Source of the DNA: Dryococelus australis
Taxonomy: Eukaryota; Arthropoda; Insecta; Phasmatodea; Phasmatidae
Direction: 5' to 3'
Assembly: GCA_029891345.1 (NCBI GenBank)
Contig: CM056998.1
Span: forward strand, 174,292,239-174,356,238
Length of the DNA: 64,000 nt
Below the pieces are notes generated by a model. That model saw only the letters and a list, made by a program, of their open reading frames with translations, was not told the origin of the DNA and did no database searches. Below are positions 38,691 through 50,472 of this stretch, piece after piece (the first letter of the stretch is position 1; every line of letters begins with the position of its first letter). The translations under genes and the position numbers were made by a program.

Positions 38691-38995
38691 ATGGTACCGG
38701 CGCTCATCAGGGAAGGAAGTGTCGGGAACCTGCTCCAGTAAGATTTAGGTTTTAGTAAAGTTTAAAGTGCTAAACTGTCCAAAACACCTGTTTGTTTAGA
38801 CTTCAAGGGCTTTTACATGCCCCCGAGTGCAGACTCATGTTCTATCTGTAATAAACTTTTTTTTCGGCAAGTATAAGTTTGTAAGGTGCGCGGGAGCGTG
38901 TAGATCAAGGTTTCACTGCTATTGTGCAGGCACTGACAATGACGAAGAGTATATATTTTAATCGTGTCTGAAAGGTAATGACACTATAAACATGT

Positions 38996-39910
38996 TTGGT
39001 TTCTCACCAAAAAAAAAAAAAAAAGACTAGTAGTAAATCCTTTACAGTAAATACAAAAAACTCTGAGATTTTTGTCGCATTAGGCGACGAGTCTACGGCA
39101 TCGTCTGAACAAGATATGTCAGCTAAAATATTAGATACCATAGACACCAGTGTAAAAACTATGTTCAAACTCCTGTGTAATAAAATTGACAATCTCTCAA
39201 AAGAGGTCAAAGACCTCAAGGAAGATAATACTCTTTTGAGAGCTATGTTTGAAAGTTTGCAAGTGATGAATGACAAAAAACAGTGTTCAACTTGTGGGGT
39301 ATCATATGAGATAACTGGGGTTTCGAATGCAGTCCAAAATCATAATATTTTGACTAAACAGTTCTACAGTGAAGTGGTTCATAAAAAGGCAGAATTAAAT
39401 TCTACTTCTTCCAATATGAAAAACGAGAACAAGTCGACTCGGGGAAAAGGACATTTGGTAACACATACAAACTGTAAAGCTGCCGATTGATCAGATGTTC
39501 AAGTACAGCCAACTCCTGACGAGGGATTTACCGAAGTCAGCAGGCATTTAACAAAAGTCTCCACTGCAAGCGGCACGTCAGCAACCAGGCCGGCGCCTCC
39601 AAGGAAGTAGATCCAGCTGGGTTAAAGAAATAATATCAACATAAAAACCATTCTGAAGACAGCCCGCCCTCGCATGAAGGCTATTTTCGTATCCTGTTTT
39701 GCGCCTGAGGTGCAAGACAACAATATAGTCATGTACATTAACCAAGAGATTAAAGTGTCATGTTTAAAGGTGGCAAAGCTTAAAACTAGATACGATTTGT
39801 ATTCCTCCTATGTAGCAGTGGTCGAGTTTGATTTTGAATGCATACATAATATAGTCTTTTGGCCCGCGGGCTGTTTAATTAGTTCCTTTTATGGCAAACT
39901 GCTAAATTAG
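38996..39910 (+). pseudogene. LINE ORF1 remnant
   Basis: The first part (38996-39490, 164 codons) has a Lys-rich start and a coiled-coil segment around residues 45-95 (repeated Leu/Ile at heptad spacing: ILDTIDTSVKTMFKLLCNKI). A later piece (39674-39910) reads FVSCFAPEVQ and VFWPAGCLISSFYGKLLN, matching the RNA-binding C-terminal part common in ORF1 of Jockey/CR1 LINEs. The two pieces are separated by stops near 39490-39620. ORF1 proteins coat the LINE RNA. Confidence 0.65.
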
Positions 39911-40034
39911 CAACTGTTTAACTCAAACAGTGAATCAACTAGTGTGAAACAACCTAATGAACCGGCCAGAGGAGCTAAGATTAATTCTACTTAAACTACG
40001 TATCTGCATTCGTAGGTGCTATTACCTATAGCAG

Positions 40035-41154
40035 ATGCCAGTTAGGGAATTTACTTTATTTTACCAAAATGTTAGGGGTTTAAGAACTAAATCACATATT
40101 TTCTCACAAAATATTACTAGTACTAACTGTTCAGTAATCTGCATACCAGAGACGTCGTTTAATAACCTAAGTGTAAATTCTCATTTTTCAGAGCACTATA
40201 GCATTTTTCGCAATGATTGTGGTCCCAATATAACTTTCCTCAATAGAGGCGGTGGTGTATTAATTACATTCAATAAATTAATTTTTTCTCATTTTAAACA
40301 TAAATTTGAACTTGTGTACGAAAATATAGAATCTGTATGGGTTGAAATCATCTGTAATAATGTAAACAAATTGCTAATTGGAAATATTTATTTTCCTCTG
40401 CAGTTATCAGTGGATGAGATCAAAAATTATCTTAACTTTTTAGAAACTAAATAAAATAATTATTCGCTCCAAATATTAATAGGGTGATTTTAATATACCG
40501 CGTATAGACTGGAAAACTTTCCACGTGCAAAATATTTCTCACTATTATAATATATTAAAAGGTCAATATTTGTTACAACCAATTAATCTTCTTAACCTTG
40601 AACATTTTAATTTTACCAAACCGTTTTCTGAACTACTAGATTTAGTTTTAGCCAACTTTGATATTAACGTTGACAGATCCATTGAGCCATTGAACGAGTA
40701 AGATAAGTATCACCCAGCCTTGTGTTGTCAGGTTTTGGTTGATTTAGAAAAATTCAACTCGAATAAGTAAGTCTATTACAGAAATTATCAAAAGGGGAAC
40801 TATTTGGCGTTATATTCGGCAGCAAAAAATTTTGATCGGAGTTCAATTTTCTAGATGGAAGACCTTAATGAGATGGTGGATTTTGTAACTAGTAGTTTAC
40901 AACTTTTAGTTAACATGTCTATACAGAATTCTAAAGTAACCAAGTCCAAATACCCTGTTTGGTTCACTCAGGAACTAATTAGTTTAGTAAAAAAGAAAGA
41001 ACATTTTCATAGCTCTGTAGTACATTATGCCCGTTTCTCTGATTTACGTAAACTTATCAAAGAGGAAATTAAAAGTGCAAAGATAAATTGGCAAGCTAAA
41101 ATTAATAATTTGAAACGAGATCCTAGTAAATTTTGGAACTTAGTAAACTCTTGA
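40035..41154 (+). pseudogene. LINE ORF2 remnant: endonuclease and linker
   Basis: It starts MPVREFTLFYQNVRGLRTK, the usual beginning of the endonuclease domain. ICIPETS carries the catalytic Glu, and FNIPRIDW (about 40482-40505) is the GDFN-type motif. LLDLVLANFDI follows near 40633, and the linker VWFTQELISLVKKKEHF near 40960 ends in DPSKFWNLVNS at 41154. The endonuclease nicks target DNA to prime reverse transcription. Breaks: a TAA at 40452-40454, a frame change before FNIP, and a stop after the SIEPLNE segment near 40700. The Gly-Asp of GDFN is damaged. Confidence 0.8.
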
Positions 41155-41175
41155 AAAAAGGATGTAAGGAACCTA

Positions 41176-41463
41176 CTGTATTTGTTCGTGTATAGTGCGC
41201 ACCATGATTTTTGCAACAAGTTCTAGGGGAAAATTTTTTGAAAATAAAATTGCACCAAAAATTTGTCGCGCCCTGTCAGTAAGTATGGAACAAATTATTC
41301 TGTTTTACGTTGATGTGAGGTTATTATGATATGTTTGGAAAATATTTTAATTAAATAACTTAGGTGGTGCAAAAAGCGAAAATAAAAATATTCCAGAACC
41401 CTTGCACTCCTACTACTTAACATTTCCAGCTTCGTTTTTCTTTTTTCTTCTTTCTCCTTTTAG
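41176..41463 (-). mobile_element. MITE copy B, inverted and truncated
   Basis: It begins CTGTATTTGTTCGTGTATAG after TA (41174-41175). It matches the reverse complement of 37935-38165, through AAAAATTTGT-GCGCC, AGTAAGTATGGA and TTTCTCCTTTTAG. It lacks the other end. It meets the LINE at 41175. Confidence 0.75.
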
Positions 41464-43300
41464 AAGTGACTGGCTTACAACATTGATAAAAAGGCACAGA
41501 ATATTATAATTAGCTTTACGCTCTATTCAGTGCTCTGACTCTGATGGAGTCTTAATTTGCCTTCACTATGTAAGCAGTTACAAAATATGTATTAGTATTT
41601 TGTAGTTAGGTTTATGTTAAGAGTAATAATTGTATGTGGGTGATGTAAAAATTTTATAAAACTGGAACGCTAGTGAATGTTCTTGGGCAGTTTTAAATGT
41701 GTTAATAAAGTACGAGATTTATCACACAAAAATTACTGTGATGTGACATTGTGTGCAGAGGTGCCAAGTACTTGGATTTTCCATAGTTTGCTACTAAAAT
41801 AGTACAGATTTCTACGTTTTCCGTATAAAGTGGGCATGGCGTACAAGGCCCGCCATTGGCCGACACTGTGAAAAGCACTGGTTAGTTCATCAACAATTAA
41901 AGCAGTAAAATCTCCAGGGCCACGAGTCTACGGAGATGAGAGTGCGTGCGCGTGGGAGAAAAGAGCTAGATTAAATGTTCCGGTTAAAAAAACACATACT
42001 ATTTCAACTACAGAGCAGACAAAGACGATGTTTACCCACAATGCGGAATGCGTGCACTCTCCTAGGCCCACAGAACTAGACTGAGGACAGCGTGGAGATG
42101 TCCCGTCAGCTCCGTGAGAGAAAAAGCAGTGGCACATAATTTAGAAACAAGTACTTGTAGAACAAAATACAAAGAGAGGAATTATGATAGTAATTCCGAC
42201 AAATTAGTTCATCTAAATTGACGCATGTCCGATTAGTTTGGCTGGATCACTGTCGTGTGGCTTTGGTTGCACTTTGGTCGGTTGTGAGTATGGGTTGGCT
42301 TATGCTTACTTACGTCTGGATATAGCGGTAGGGCACGTGGCCTTACGGGTTGGTACGACGTTCTCGACTTTACGGGTCACGAGCCCCTTGGATTGGTCTG
42401 GCTTGCGACTCGTTTCGAGCTAGTCGTAGTCGACGATGGGCGGGAGGTGCTAGGGGTTGGTGCCTCCGTCAGTTTGCGGGCGAGGGGTAGCGGGATATAG
42501 CTGATTAAGTCGCTCATCTTCAGCTCAGACGGTGGTGAGGACACGACGTGACACAACACAACTTGCCGTTTCAGTCCTCGGATGCCCTGCTCCAGAAGTT
42601 ACTGTTGGAGACGCCCTAGCCAGTTCTCTGTCTGATTCAGTAACTCTCTTACCACTAGATGGCAGGTCGGATGCGTACGCAGCGGTGCTGATGGGAAAGT
42701 AGCAGGATTAATTTTAGTCAACGTAGGTGGTGCCAGTGACCGGAGTAAGGCGGCACGATCTCGTTCGGCTCATCGACTAGCTGTGACTAGGGCGAGACCA
42801 GCCAGCTGTCTGGCAGCAAGGTGCGCAACTCTGTGCTCCTCTCTCCTGGTGCCGTGCCTCACCTTAAATGGCATAGAGCGGATTTAACTACTGAGAACCT
42901 TGAAAGGAGCACCACGGACGTGGATAGCCTTAGATTAGTGTTGCCTGGCAACAGTCTTGCCAATGCGAGCTCCGGTGCTTCAGAAGATCCCCCCATTATT
43001 GCGGGCTGCTCAGAAGCGTTGGAGCCGTGTGGGTATGCAATCCCAACCAAGGCCAGGCCGTAGCACCTAAGCAAATACCCTCGTCAGCACCCAGGTACTC
43101 TGGTAGGGATAAAACTCAGATGTACCATCTCTCCCTGATTGAGAAGTGTTGCTAGTGGTCGTGGCTCCTCTATTCCACTACTCCAGTACCTGTATACTTG
43201 GTAGGAATAAAATAGCTGACCATCTAATGGATGTGTATTCTACTTCGAGCTACCTGAGGGGGAGTCTCCAGTTGTAGCCAATTCCGTAATAAGAATAATT
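41464..43300. other. G+C-richer stretch, no gene recognised
   Basis: From about 41890 composition shifts to higher G+C. Open frames of 60-80 codons occur on both strands but overlap and show no domain. The texture resembles the neighbouring LTR-like and retroelement DNA rather than host coding sequence. No ends were identified. Confidence 0.4.
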
Positions 43301-44330
43301 TCAAGTTGGCGGTACTCACCTCGAGGTTCTCTCAGTATGGTGACGTATTACTCTATGAATGAGACTCGGGGGTAAGAGAAACAAAGCTGTGTTTATTAAA
43401 AACTTATTAAACACGGTGACATGTGCTCTCCTGCCAGGCAGACCGGTGGTTGGAAGTAATCCTATGGTATCCAGGTATAGGTGACCTGGTCCTAAGCTAG
43501 TTGGGGAAGTTAATTGAAAACTGTCGAAAATGACTTTGATACAAACCTAACTCTAAATGGGGGTGTCTATAGGAGACAAAGAAAATTATGTGTCATGTAC
43601 CTGCAGTAGCTTCTGGTAGCTATTGGCGTCGCTGGACCGTCCGGTAGCGGGGCTGCAGAACTCTTATGATGACGTCAAGGATGGCAGCCTCTGGTAGCTA
43701 TTGGCGTTGCTGGACTGTCCGGTAGCGGGGCTGCAGAACTCTTATGGCGACGTCAAGGATGGCAGCCTCTGGTGGCTATTGGCGTCGCTGGACCGTCCGG
43801 TAGCGGGGCTGCAGAACTCTTATGGCGACGTCAAGGGTGGCAGCCTCTGGTGGCTGCTGAAGACTGTTAGGTCATTGGCAACAGCTTCCGGAAGGGCTGT
43901 TGAAGGTCTCTTATTAGTCTAGACTCCAGCACCCAGTTGCTCAGAGAAGACTGCAGGAACAACTGGCAAGGTCTGCCGCGCACTGCCTTATATAGTGGGG
44001 AAACACATGTCCTGGCGGCAGCAGGGGAGGGCATGTGACGTTCCTCATGTGCGAGGCCGGAATGGAGGTAGCACCTTCTGGTCATCTCTCGGCCTTCGCG
44101 TATCCTTGGTGGTGCTCATGCATGGCCCGAGGCGGCTGATTGCTTGTAGGCTATCAGCGCTGGGGAAGGGTGGGTGACACGCCACTGTCTTTCTCAACCC
44201 TTCGTATCCACGTGTCCGGCCGCCCTCCAGGATTATGGCAGACCGTTACTTCCGTGCACGAAATGGCGCAGGGTGTAGAAGTAGTACACTAGGGTTGCAG
44301 TGAGATGAGTCGTACCTTATTCACGGAAGG
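43300..44330 (-). mobile_element. Possible LTR, minus strand
   Basis: On the minus strand a TATATAA (43988-43994) is followed about 600 bp later by AATAAA (43392-43397), a promoter-then-polyadenylation order that fits an LTR. The span also contains the 78-bp minisatellite. A Ty3/gypsy gag fossil on the same strand lies just upstream at 45170-46150. No TG...CA borders or second copy were identified, so this stays tentative. Confidence 0.3.
43605..43858 (+). repeat. 78-bp minisatellite, about 3.2 copies
   Basis: CTGGTAGCTATTGGCG or its CTGGTGGCT variant starts at 43613, 43691, 43769 and 43847, exactly 78 bp apart. Copies differ at only a few positions. Because 78 is divisible by three, one frame stays open across the array (43701-43922), which explains the repeated PVAGLQNSYGDVK text without needing a real gene. 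Confidence 0.95.
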
Positions 44331-44647
44331 CGGGAAAAAACGTCCGTAACTATCCTGGGGCTTGCTGTAGTGTTATGAAAGAAAAGGAAAATCTTTTGGG
44401 AGTAACCTGTGGATCTTACAGCAAGCTGAACAGTTATGTGTGACAGGTTAAGAGTTCGACAAACTCAGGCCTTCCAGCACCTGGTTAGCAGTCTAGACGG
44501 CATAATGCAAATAACCTTCAATAACATGCATGAAAATCGCTGCAATTGGTGCACGGAGATCACGCTAAGTATATACATTAAACATTTTTAAAAATTAAAT
44601 TTAATATACCTGGCACTTGGTATCACCTTAGTGAATACTTGGGAGCT

Positions 44648-44705
44648 CTGTGGCTTAGAGTTCAGGTTCGATTCTTTGGTGGTGCAAAGGTATTGCAAAC
44701 ACACA
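44648..44705 (+). repeat. tRNA-like SINE head
   Basis: TGGCTTAGAG at 44651-44660 is A-box-like and GGTTCGATTC at 44665-44674 is B-box-like. The spacing is too short for an intact tRNA. The downstream part does not match the SINE at 28300, so it is another family or a chance match. Confidence 0.35.
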
Positions 44706-45169
44706 GAAAGACTAGCAATGAATAAAAAATTTTAAGTATAGTGTAAAGACACAGTCCTGCATAACAGCATTCTTCTTGTAGGTGCCTCTTCTATCTTACC
44801 AGTTCGTTACGTAAGTTCATAGAATGTTCAGGGCAAGTACACTAGGAAAGGTAGAAGAAAACATATTATGAAAACACACAGCCTTATGAAATGGCATTCC
44901 TTCTCGCAGTTGCCCTGCAAAACTGCATTCTTCTTGCAGTTGCATCTTCACATACAACCTTTGAAAACATATAAAATCATTTAGTGGTGTACCTACACAT
45001 TAATTATTATACAGATCTAACATTAGCCAAGAGTTCTGTGAACGAAGGCTAAATCTAACATGTTAACTATGGAAGTGTGTATCTGCTCCTATTACGTGCA
45101 CTGTAGTGAGAGTCTCTAAGTAATTGTACGCAATTACGTGGGCTGTCGGCCACTATTTATTTGGAGCCT
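44706..45169. other. No gene seen
   Basis: A short phrase GCATTCTTCTTG followed by CAGTTGC or a close variant recurs near 44767, 44890 and 44928. Otherwise the stretch is anonymous. Confidence 0.4.
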
Positions 45170-46150
45170 TTTATCACTGGTGAGGAGAAAAACGTCTTTT
45201 TAATACTGTTCTGTTTGTATCACTGACAGCGTAATGACTGCTGTTTTCACAAGTTCTGTTCACACCTAGTCGAGCGTCGAATAACCGTTTATTTAGCTTT
45301 ACCAGAAGCATGGTATGTCCTTCAACTTGGAGGGTAGCGTCGTGGTGGGACTTTCGCACTATATGGGTTTGTGGCCAGAGTGATGCCCTTTGTTGAGGGG
45401 TTAGGACATCACTCAGCACGAAGTTTCCAGTCGCCACGGAGTCTAATAATGCGAGTATTCTTTTTTTTTGTTTATTTTGACCTCAATATGAAGCGCTTCT
45501 GGGGGTTCACTCTCTTCTCTTAATCTTTGCAATACAGCTCTTCGATTTTGGTGGTGGAGGCCTGCTTCTCACCCCAGTTCAGCATTTCCCACCTGGCTAG
45601 CTTGTTTGCTTTCTGTTTGTTACGGGGGAGGGGGGCTGGGTCCCCTGTTGTGTTCCTCTTCTCTGCCCGCCCCTGGCCTGTCTGCCTGACAGGGCAGTCC
45701 CGGTTGAAATGCTGTTCCGGGCAAAACCAGCACTTAGTTAAGTGGGGGAGGGCAGTTTCCCTTTCTTTCCACATGCTTTTCGGGCTCAGCTGGCCTGCTC
45801 ACTCCTAGTTATGTCGAGCGCCTCCTGTGCTTTAAAATTGTATTCTGTCTCCCTGGCTCATTCAACTAATTCTTCTACTGACTGAGGCTTCGGAATCTGG
45901 AGGTGGTTACATAGTTTTGGCAATAAAACTCCGCAGTGAGATGGGCTAGAACTTCCTCACCACAAAATTCTATAGAAAGGCGAGAGCATAGCTGCTCCAT
46001 ATTTGTTCCACCATTCTAGAGCTCTACCCCGAGGTTGTTTATGGGTGTGTGTCACCCACTGTTTGTTCGGTACTCATGCGCTTGGAATTATTTTTCACAT
46101 TCAATGATGAAAGCGATGGGGTCTTCGTGCGGACGTCCAGCGGGCAAATG
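45170..46150 (-). mobile_element. Ty3/gypsy retroelement fossil: gag to protease fragment
   Basis: The minus strand shows a gag-like start (PIAFIIECEK-type text near 46100), a CCHC knuckle CWFCPEQHFNRDCPV near 45730 and later text. The knuckle and its surroundings match the + strand fossil at 2340-3830, so this is a second copy of the same family in the opposite orientation. It is broken and incomplete; no RT or integrase is seen. Confidence 0.6.
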
Positions 46151-46313
46151 TGCTTGCTGTCACCTCAGGTGATTGCCGGTCTAACTCTGTGCCCCGGGCT
46201 ACTTGGTTGATATTGTGCTGCATGTCGATACAATTCACAATGGTAGATTACCCCAGGTTGCGTTACTTGCTCCTATGGCATCTTGAGATCATAGTGGGAC
46301 GGACGTCCGCACG
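46126..46313. repeat. 13-bp exact inverted repeat bounding 188 bp
   Basis: CGTGCGGACGTCC at 46126-46138 pairs exactly with GGACGTCCGCACG at 46301-46313. It lies at the upstream edge of the gag fossil. No target duplication was found. It may be the ends of a tiny MITE or a chance G+C-rich palindrome. Confidence 0.3.
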
Positions 46314-46649
46314 CGGCCCCTCCGGCCAGCACTTTATTAACCAACCATGTAACTTCCGTATACTGTAAATTTAATTTCTGGAACCTTGTTTGCTTTATTT
46401 CTACCAAAGGGAGCGCCGTCTCATAGTTTAGTCCGTCTGTACATGGCTAAACCATAAGTTACTTGCAAATCATGTAGGCTTCATGCCATTTTTGTAACTG
46501 TGCAAGTGCTGTCTCGCTTTAATGGAGACCTGCAACTTTCAGTGCCTTCTTGAAGGAATCTTGTGAAATAGATTGTGTTGGGAACCGATGCGATGCATGC
46601 AATTATTTCTCGGCCACTTAATGGCCACATAACCTGTTTTAAACATTGG
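46314..46649. other. No gene seen between two retroelement fossils
   Basis: This AT-average sequence has no recognisable coding or repeat structure. Confidence 0.35.
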
Positions 46650-47404
46650 CATATCTACTAAGGGCGTGAAGGTGGTCCAGAACAGCCGTTAACGGGAGTG
46701 AGATAAGCGTATGAAAGGAATTGTATATCTTCCACTAGCCATGTGCTGAATGTGAACATATCTTCTGTCGGAGCTTTTGTATACGCCGGAGCATCGGGTG
46801 TACTCGACGTGATGATGTCAGTATTTACTGAGTTCTCTGCCTCAGTGAGTGGCACGGACAAGATCTCATTTGTCGCTAGATTTTCTGGCGCCGGGCGTTG
46901 TGACATCATCTCTCATTGCGGTTTGGTGATTATTCAATTGCACATCATAGTACAACTCGCATTTGGCTTGGACAACCGTGTGTGGTTCTGTTCATTGTGC
47001 CGCGAACCCTGCACAGAAGCCTTTCTCTCCCATAGACAATGGGTGAGCTCGCGCATAAACACGTCCGGGCTGCTGGGGAAGGGAGGTCAGCGGAGTTCGG
47101 CACCTACGTGGTCAGGTAGCATTTCTGCTGTTCTTCCACCTCCCTTACAGCCCTCGCTCTTTCCTTCTCTCTGTTCTCCCCTCCAGCATGGTCAGTGGTG
47201 CGCTCCCTTGTACCCTTGTGGTACTTTCCCCGGGAGGGGAAATTCACGCCCCTGCAGCGGCTGAGCCGGTGGAGTGCCAGTTGCTTTGTTCGGCCCAGGA
47301 TGCATGATTTTCACCCATGCGCAAACATAGTTGGGTTTTTAATTCCTAATTTCTATGTTTGGAGAGGTTGGTGTGTGGATGGTGAATAACTGTTGTGTGA
47401 TGCG

Positions 47405-47887
47405 TTATGACCCATCTTGTACACGTCCTGTGAACTGCGTGCCGTTTTCGCTGAACAACACGTGTCGGAAACAGCAGGTAATGAACTCGTTATGCAGTGT
47501 GTTTCCAATTGTGCATGCTCGCGCGCAGGAAAACAGGTCCTTGACTAGAATAAATCTTTTACCAGTGGACGTCTGCGGGTAGGGCCCCATCAGGTCGATT
47601 GCAACAGTCTTAAATGGTTCCTAGGGTTCACAGGCACGTTGTTGTTGGAATCCATCTTTTGCATTACATTTGATGTGCTTGCGGACAAATGCTCTTGTAT
47701 GTATGGCAAACCTGGGCCAGTGAAAATACCTGGTAATAATATGCTGTTTGGTTGGCACCTGAATGTCCTGCGAGTTCATTCTTTTGTGCGTAACGGTGTA
47801 CTGCATCACGTGCGGCTGATAGTATGTATGTACACAACGTGACACTGTTGACATTCGCACATGATTCCAATCAATCATTAACAACAC
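47405..47887 (-). pseudogene. Integrase remnants (fossil)
   Basis: The zinc-binding part with H and C pairs (VRKHIKCNAK near 47670) is followed by core text IDLMGPYPQTSTGKRFILV near 47550-47600 and ENGTQFTG near 47430. These are standard Ty3/gypsy integrase blocks. Confidence 0.7.
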
Positions 47888-47983
47888 ACCATCTTGGCAT
47901 CACCCGTTCTGCACACTTGTGTTTCCATTTGCGGACAACTGGGCATCTGTTTTGCTCGAATATTACCTGTTCTCTGAGTGTGT

Positions 47984-48518
47984 CTAGCGTACGGGCGGTT
48001 GGCGCAGCTGTGATGTTTGAACAGCATACTGGAGGCATGGCGTCGATCTTGTGCGAGGCGGGGGTAGGATGTATTTCCACTCTTCCTCGTCCTGCGTAAC
48101 TGCTTCTCCAGGTGAGCCTGACAGGTCAGCATGCTGGTTATCCTCTCCTGCCGCGTGCTGCACCTCAAAATCGAAAGATTGTAGAAACAGGGTCCAGCGG
48201 GTGGGTTTGTTGCAGCTTAGCCGGATGTTATGGATCCACAAACAAACAGCGATTGTCAATTCTGAGAGTGAAATGCTGGTACTCAAACAGCTGACTGTAC
48301 TTTATGAGAGTCTTGACGACAGCGTGGCATTCGCGCTCATTCACATCATACCTGTGTTCCACTGCTCCGAATTTGGCACTTCCGAAATCAATCATCTGTC
48401 GTGTTCCATCGTCCGCCATTTGGAACAACAATGCCCCTAACCCACCCCTTTTCACTCGCGTCAGTCTGCACGTAAACTTGTCTTGCCGGGTTGTAGCGGG
48501 CATGTGCAGTGCACTCAC
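47984..48518 (-). pseudogene. RNase H region remnants (fossil)
   Basis: GGLGALLFQMADDGTRQMI, then VNERECHAVVKTLIKYSQL, then FTLRIDNRCLF is the typical RNase H series following RT in Ty3/gypsy. LFLQSFDFEVQHAAGEDNQH and ADLSGS near 48120-48190 match the block that ends RNase H. Confidence 0.7.
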
Positions 48519-48682
48519 GGAAGCAGTGTTTTAGTTATTCAAAACTGTTCTGCTGTTTCCTTGTCCACCTGAATCAGACATTTGGGGACATCAGAGGATG
48601 ACTTCTTCCCTCAAGTCGCGTGACACAAAGATGGTGGTCGTAGTCTCAATGTCTTGGATTTCTACAGTGATTTTTATTTCTC

Positions 48683-48877
48683 TCACATTCTTGACTGTTT
48701 GCTGTCAAGTAACCAATTTAATTTCTTCACTGATTGCATACCCCTAGTGTCGGTGACATTGGCTCTAGCAAAATTGTGTGAGGCCGCCGAATCAATAAGT
48801 GCTCGACATGGACAGCTGTTGACAAGAACTGATATTCTGGTGAAACTGTTGTTGGGCCCGATGGTCTGTGTAAGCAA
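48683..48877 (-). pseudogene. Aspartic protease remnant (fossil)
   Basis: PCRALIDSAASHNFARANV is the active-site region of a retropepsin-like protease, which matures retroelement polyproteins. It lies between gag-like text and RNase H text on the same strand. Confidence 0.6.
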
Positions 48878-50472
48878 TACTTGTTGGGAGACTATTTAGG
48901 GGCACTTGAATTTACCCTGGGGTAAGCGGCGTCAGGTCACTTCGCCCTGCTCTTTTAGTTTCCCAAGTGATGTCTATTCTGTTGCTCTGATGGGTAATTT
49001 GCCCATGTTGGACACCTGTTGTCCCATTGCACACCCACACACCATCTACACGTACTGCTAGAGCATCAGTTGTGCGGGATGCACCTTGACTTTGGTTCGC
49101 CAGAGCACCTGGCACATACGCCATGCATGTCACATCTTGCCTGTGGTTCGTTGTAGGTGCAGTTGTAGGGTTATCTTCCGTCTTCGGCTCTTCCTTTGCA
49201 TTGCCCAGATCACGACGCGGCTGATCTGGAACTCGTTCGCGAGTCACTTTGGCAGCGATGCTAACATCCAACAGCAGTACAGTCTTTCTCAGTTGCGTGA
49301 ATAACCAGAGCGGTGCTGGCAACTACCTCGAGGGTTTCCTTCAGAGACAAGCTTGGGTGGCAGGCGCAGACGAAACTCATTTTATGCATGGTGAAATTGT
49401 ATAGTGACTCCTCGCCTTGTTCATCCAAAATTACACTGCTGCGGGCTCACAGTGACGTGAACGAGTTCGCGAACTTGCAGAGGAAGAACTTGCTGAACTC
49501 CTCCCGCGTGATGCCATATCTATTAATGCCACGCTACCATAACCTGATATCACCGGAGAGATGCTCACCTATGCTATTAGGCCAGTCTGCTTGGTCCACT
49601 CCGTACTTGCGCAAACGTCATTCAGTCTTGTAAGAATGCCATGGGATCATCTCCCGCAACACCGGCATACACAGGCAGTGATTGAAATCTGGCGGGTGTG
49701 GTGTTGGGTTGGTTGAATATTATGGGATTTCCAGTCATGTAGTGTCCCGGTGTTGCCATCTGAAAAGATGTTGGCGGGTACGCCAGTGTGGAATACATGG
49801 CTGTGCCAGTAGAGGTGACAGTCCCAGATACCAGGCTTACTGTTGTTGCAGTAGGGCTATGGTCGACATAAACAGTTGTTGTTCAGTGACAAGTAGACTT
49901 CTCGGTCGAAACGTCCACTCGCATGGTTGGCAAGCAGGACAGTTTTCCTGAGATTGCTCCATTTTCATGTCGATGGACCATACAGACCCAGTAGGCTGTG
50001 TGCCTCATGTCGCTGACCCATCATAATGGTTTGTTCTGTCGTCCCTGGTTTTTCCATGTTTCCAATGTGCAACGGTCGGGTCATCACAGATGCAAGTTTT
50101 CCCTAATAGGAACTGCAGGAAGAACGTAACGGGGCTCGGTGCTAGCCGAAGGCACTTGTCGCACAGAGTTGACATTGTTTCAGCTGTCATTCGCCAGTTA
50201 ACACAACCTGGGTCACTGGTGTGGTCTCCTCAGCCATTGTTTACATTTTCGCCGGACCACATGGTCTTGCAGCCTGCGGCAGACACCCCAGTAATGCGGT
50301 GCAGGAGAATGTAGTTTACGTGGTTAGGAGTACGGGGTAGGTGGCATTTCCCCTCTGGCCGATGATGCTCCCAAGATAATGGAGGGTAGCTGATGTTACG
50401 ACGTCGTATGCTAGTCCCAATATGGCGGACTTGTAGCTTCTTTCCGAACAATGGTGATTCTGGCACCAAAAA

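Larger units (their letters stand above)
38860..41175 (+). mobile_element. Jockey/CR1-type LINE, 3' truncated
   Basis: An ORF1 remnant (38996-39910) is followed by an ORF2 with an apurinic endonuclease domain (40035 onward) and the linker that precedes reverse transcriptase. The sequence stops at 41175 against the end of a MITE copy, before any RT motif, and no LINE text resumes beyond. Upstream, 38860-38995 probably holds the 5' UTR. Broken ORFs indicate an old copy. Confidence 0.75.

Noticed and set aside
40700-40760. Continuation of LINE ORF2 into reverse transcriptase
   Set aside because: Linker text is present but no RT motif (such as the F/YxDD block) occurs before the MITE at 41176.
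43701-43922. 73-codon frame with repeated PVAGLQNSYGDVK text as a small repeat protein gene
   Set aside because: The frame is open only because the minisatellite period is a multiple of three; no start context, splice sites or domain.
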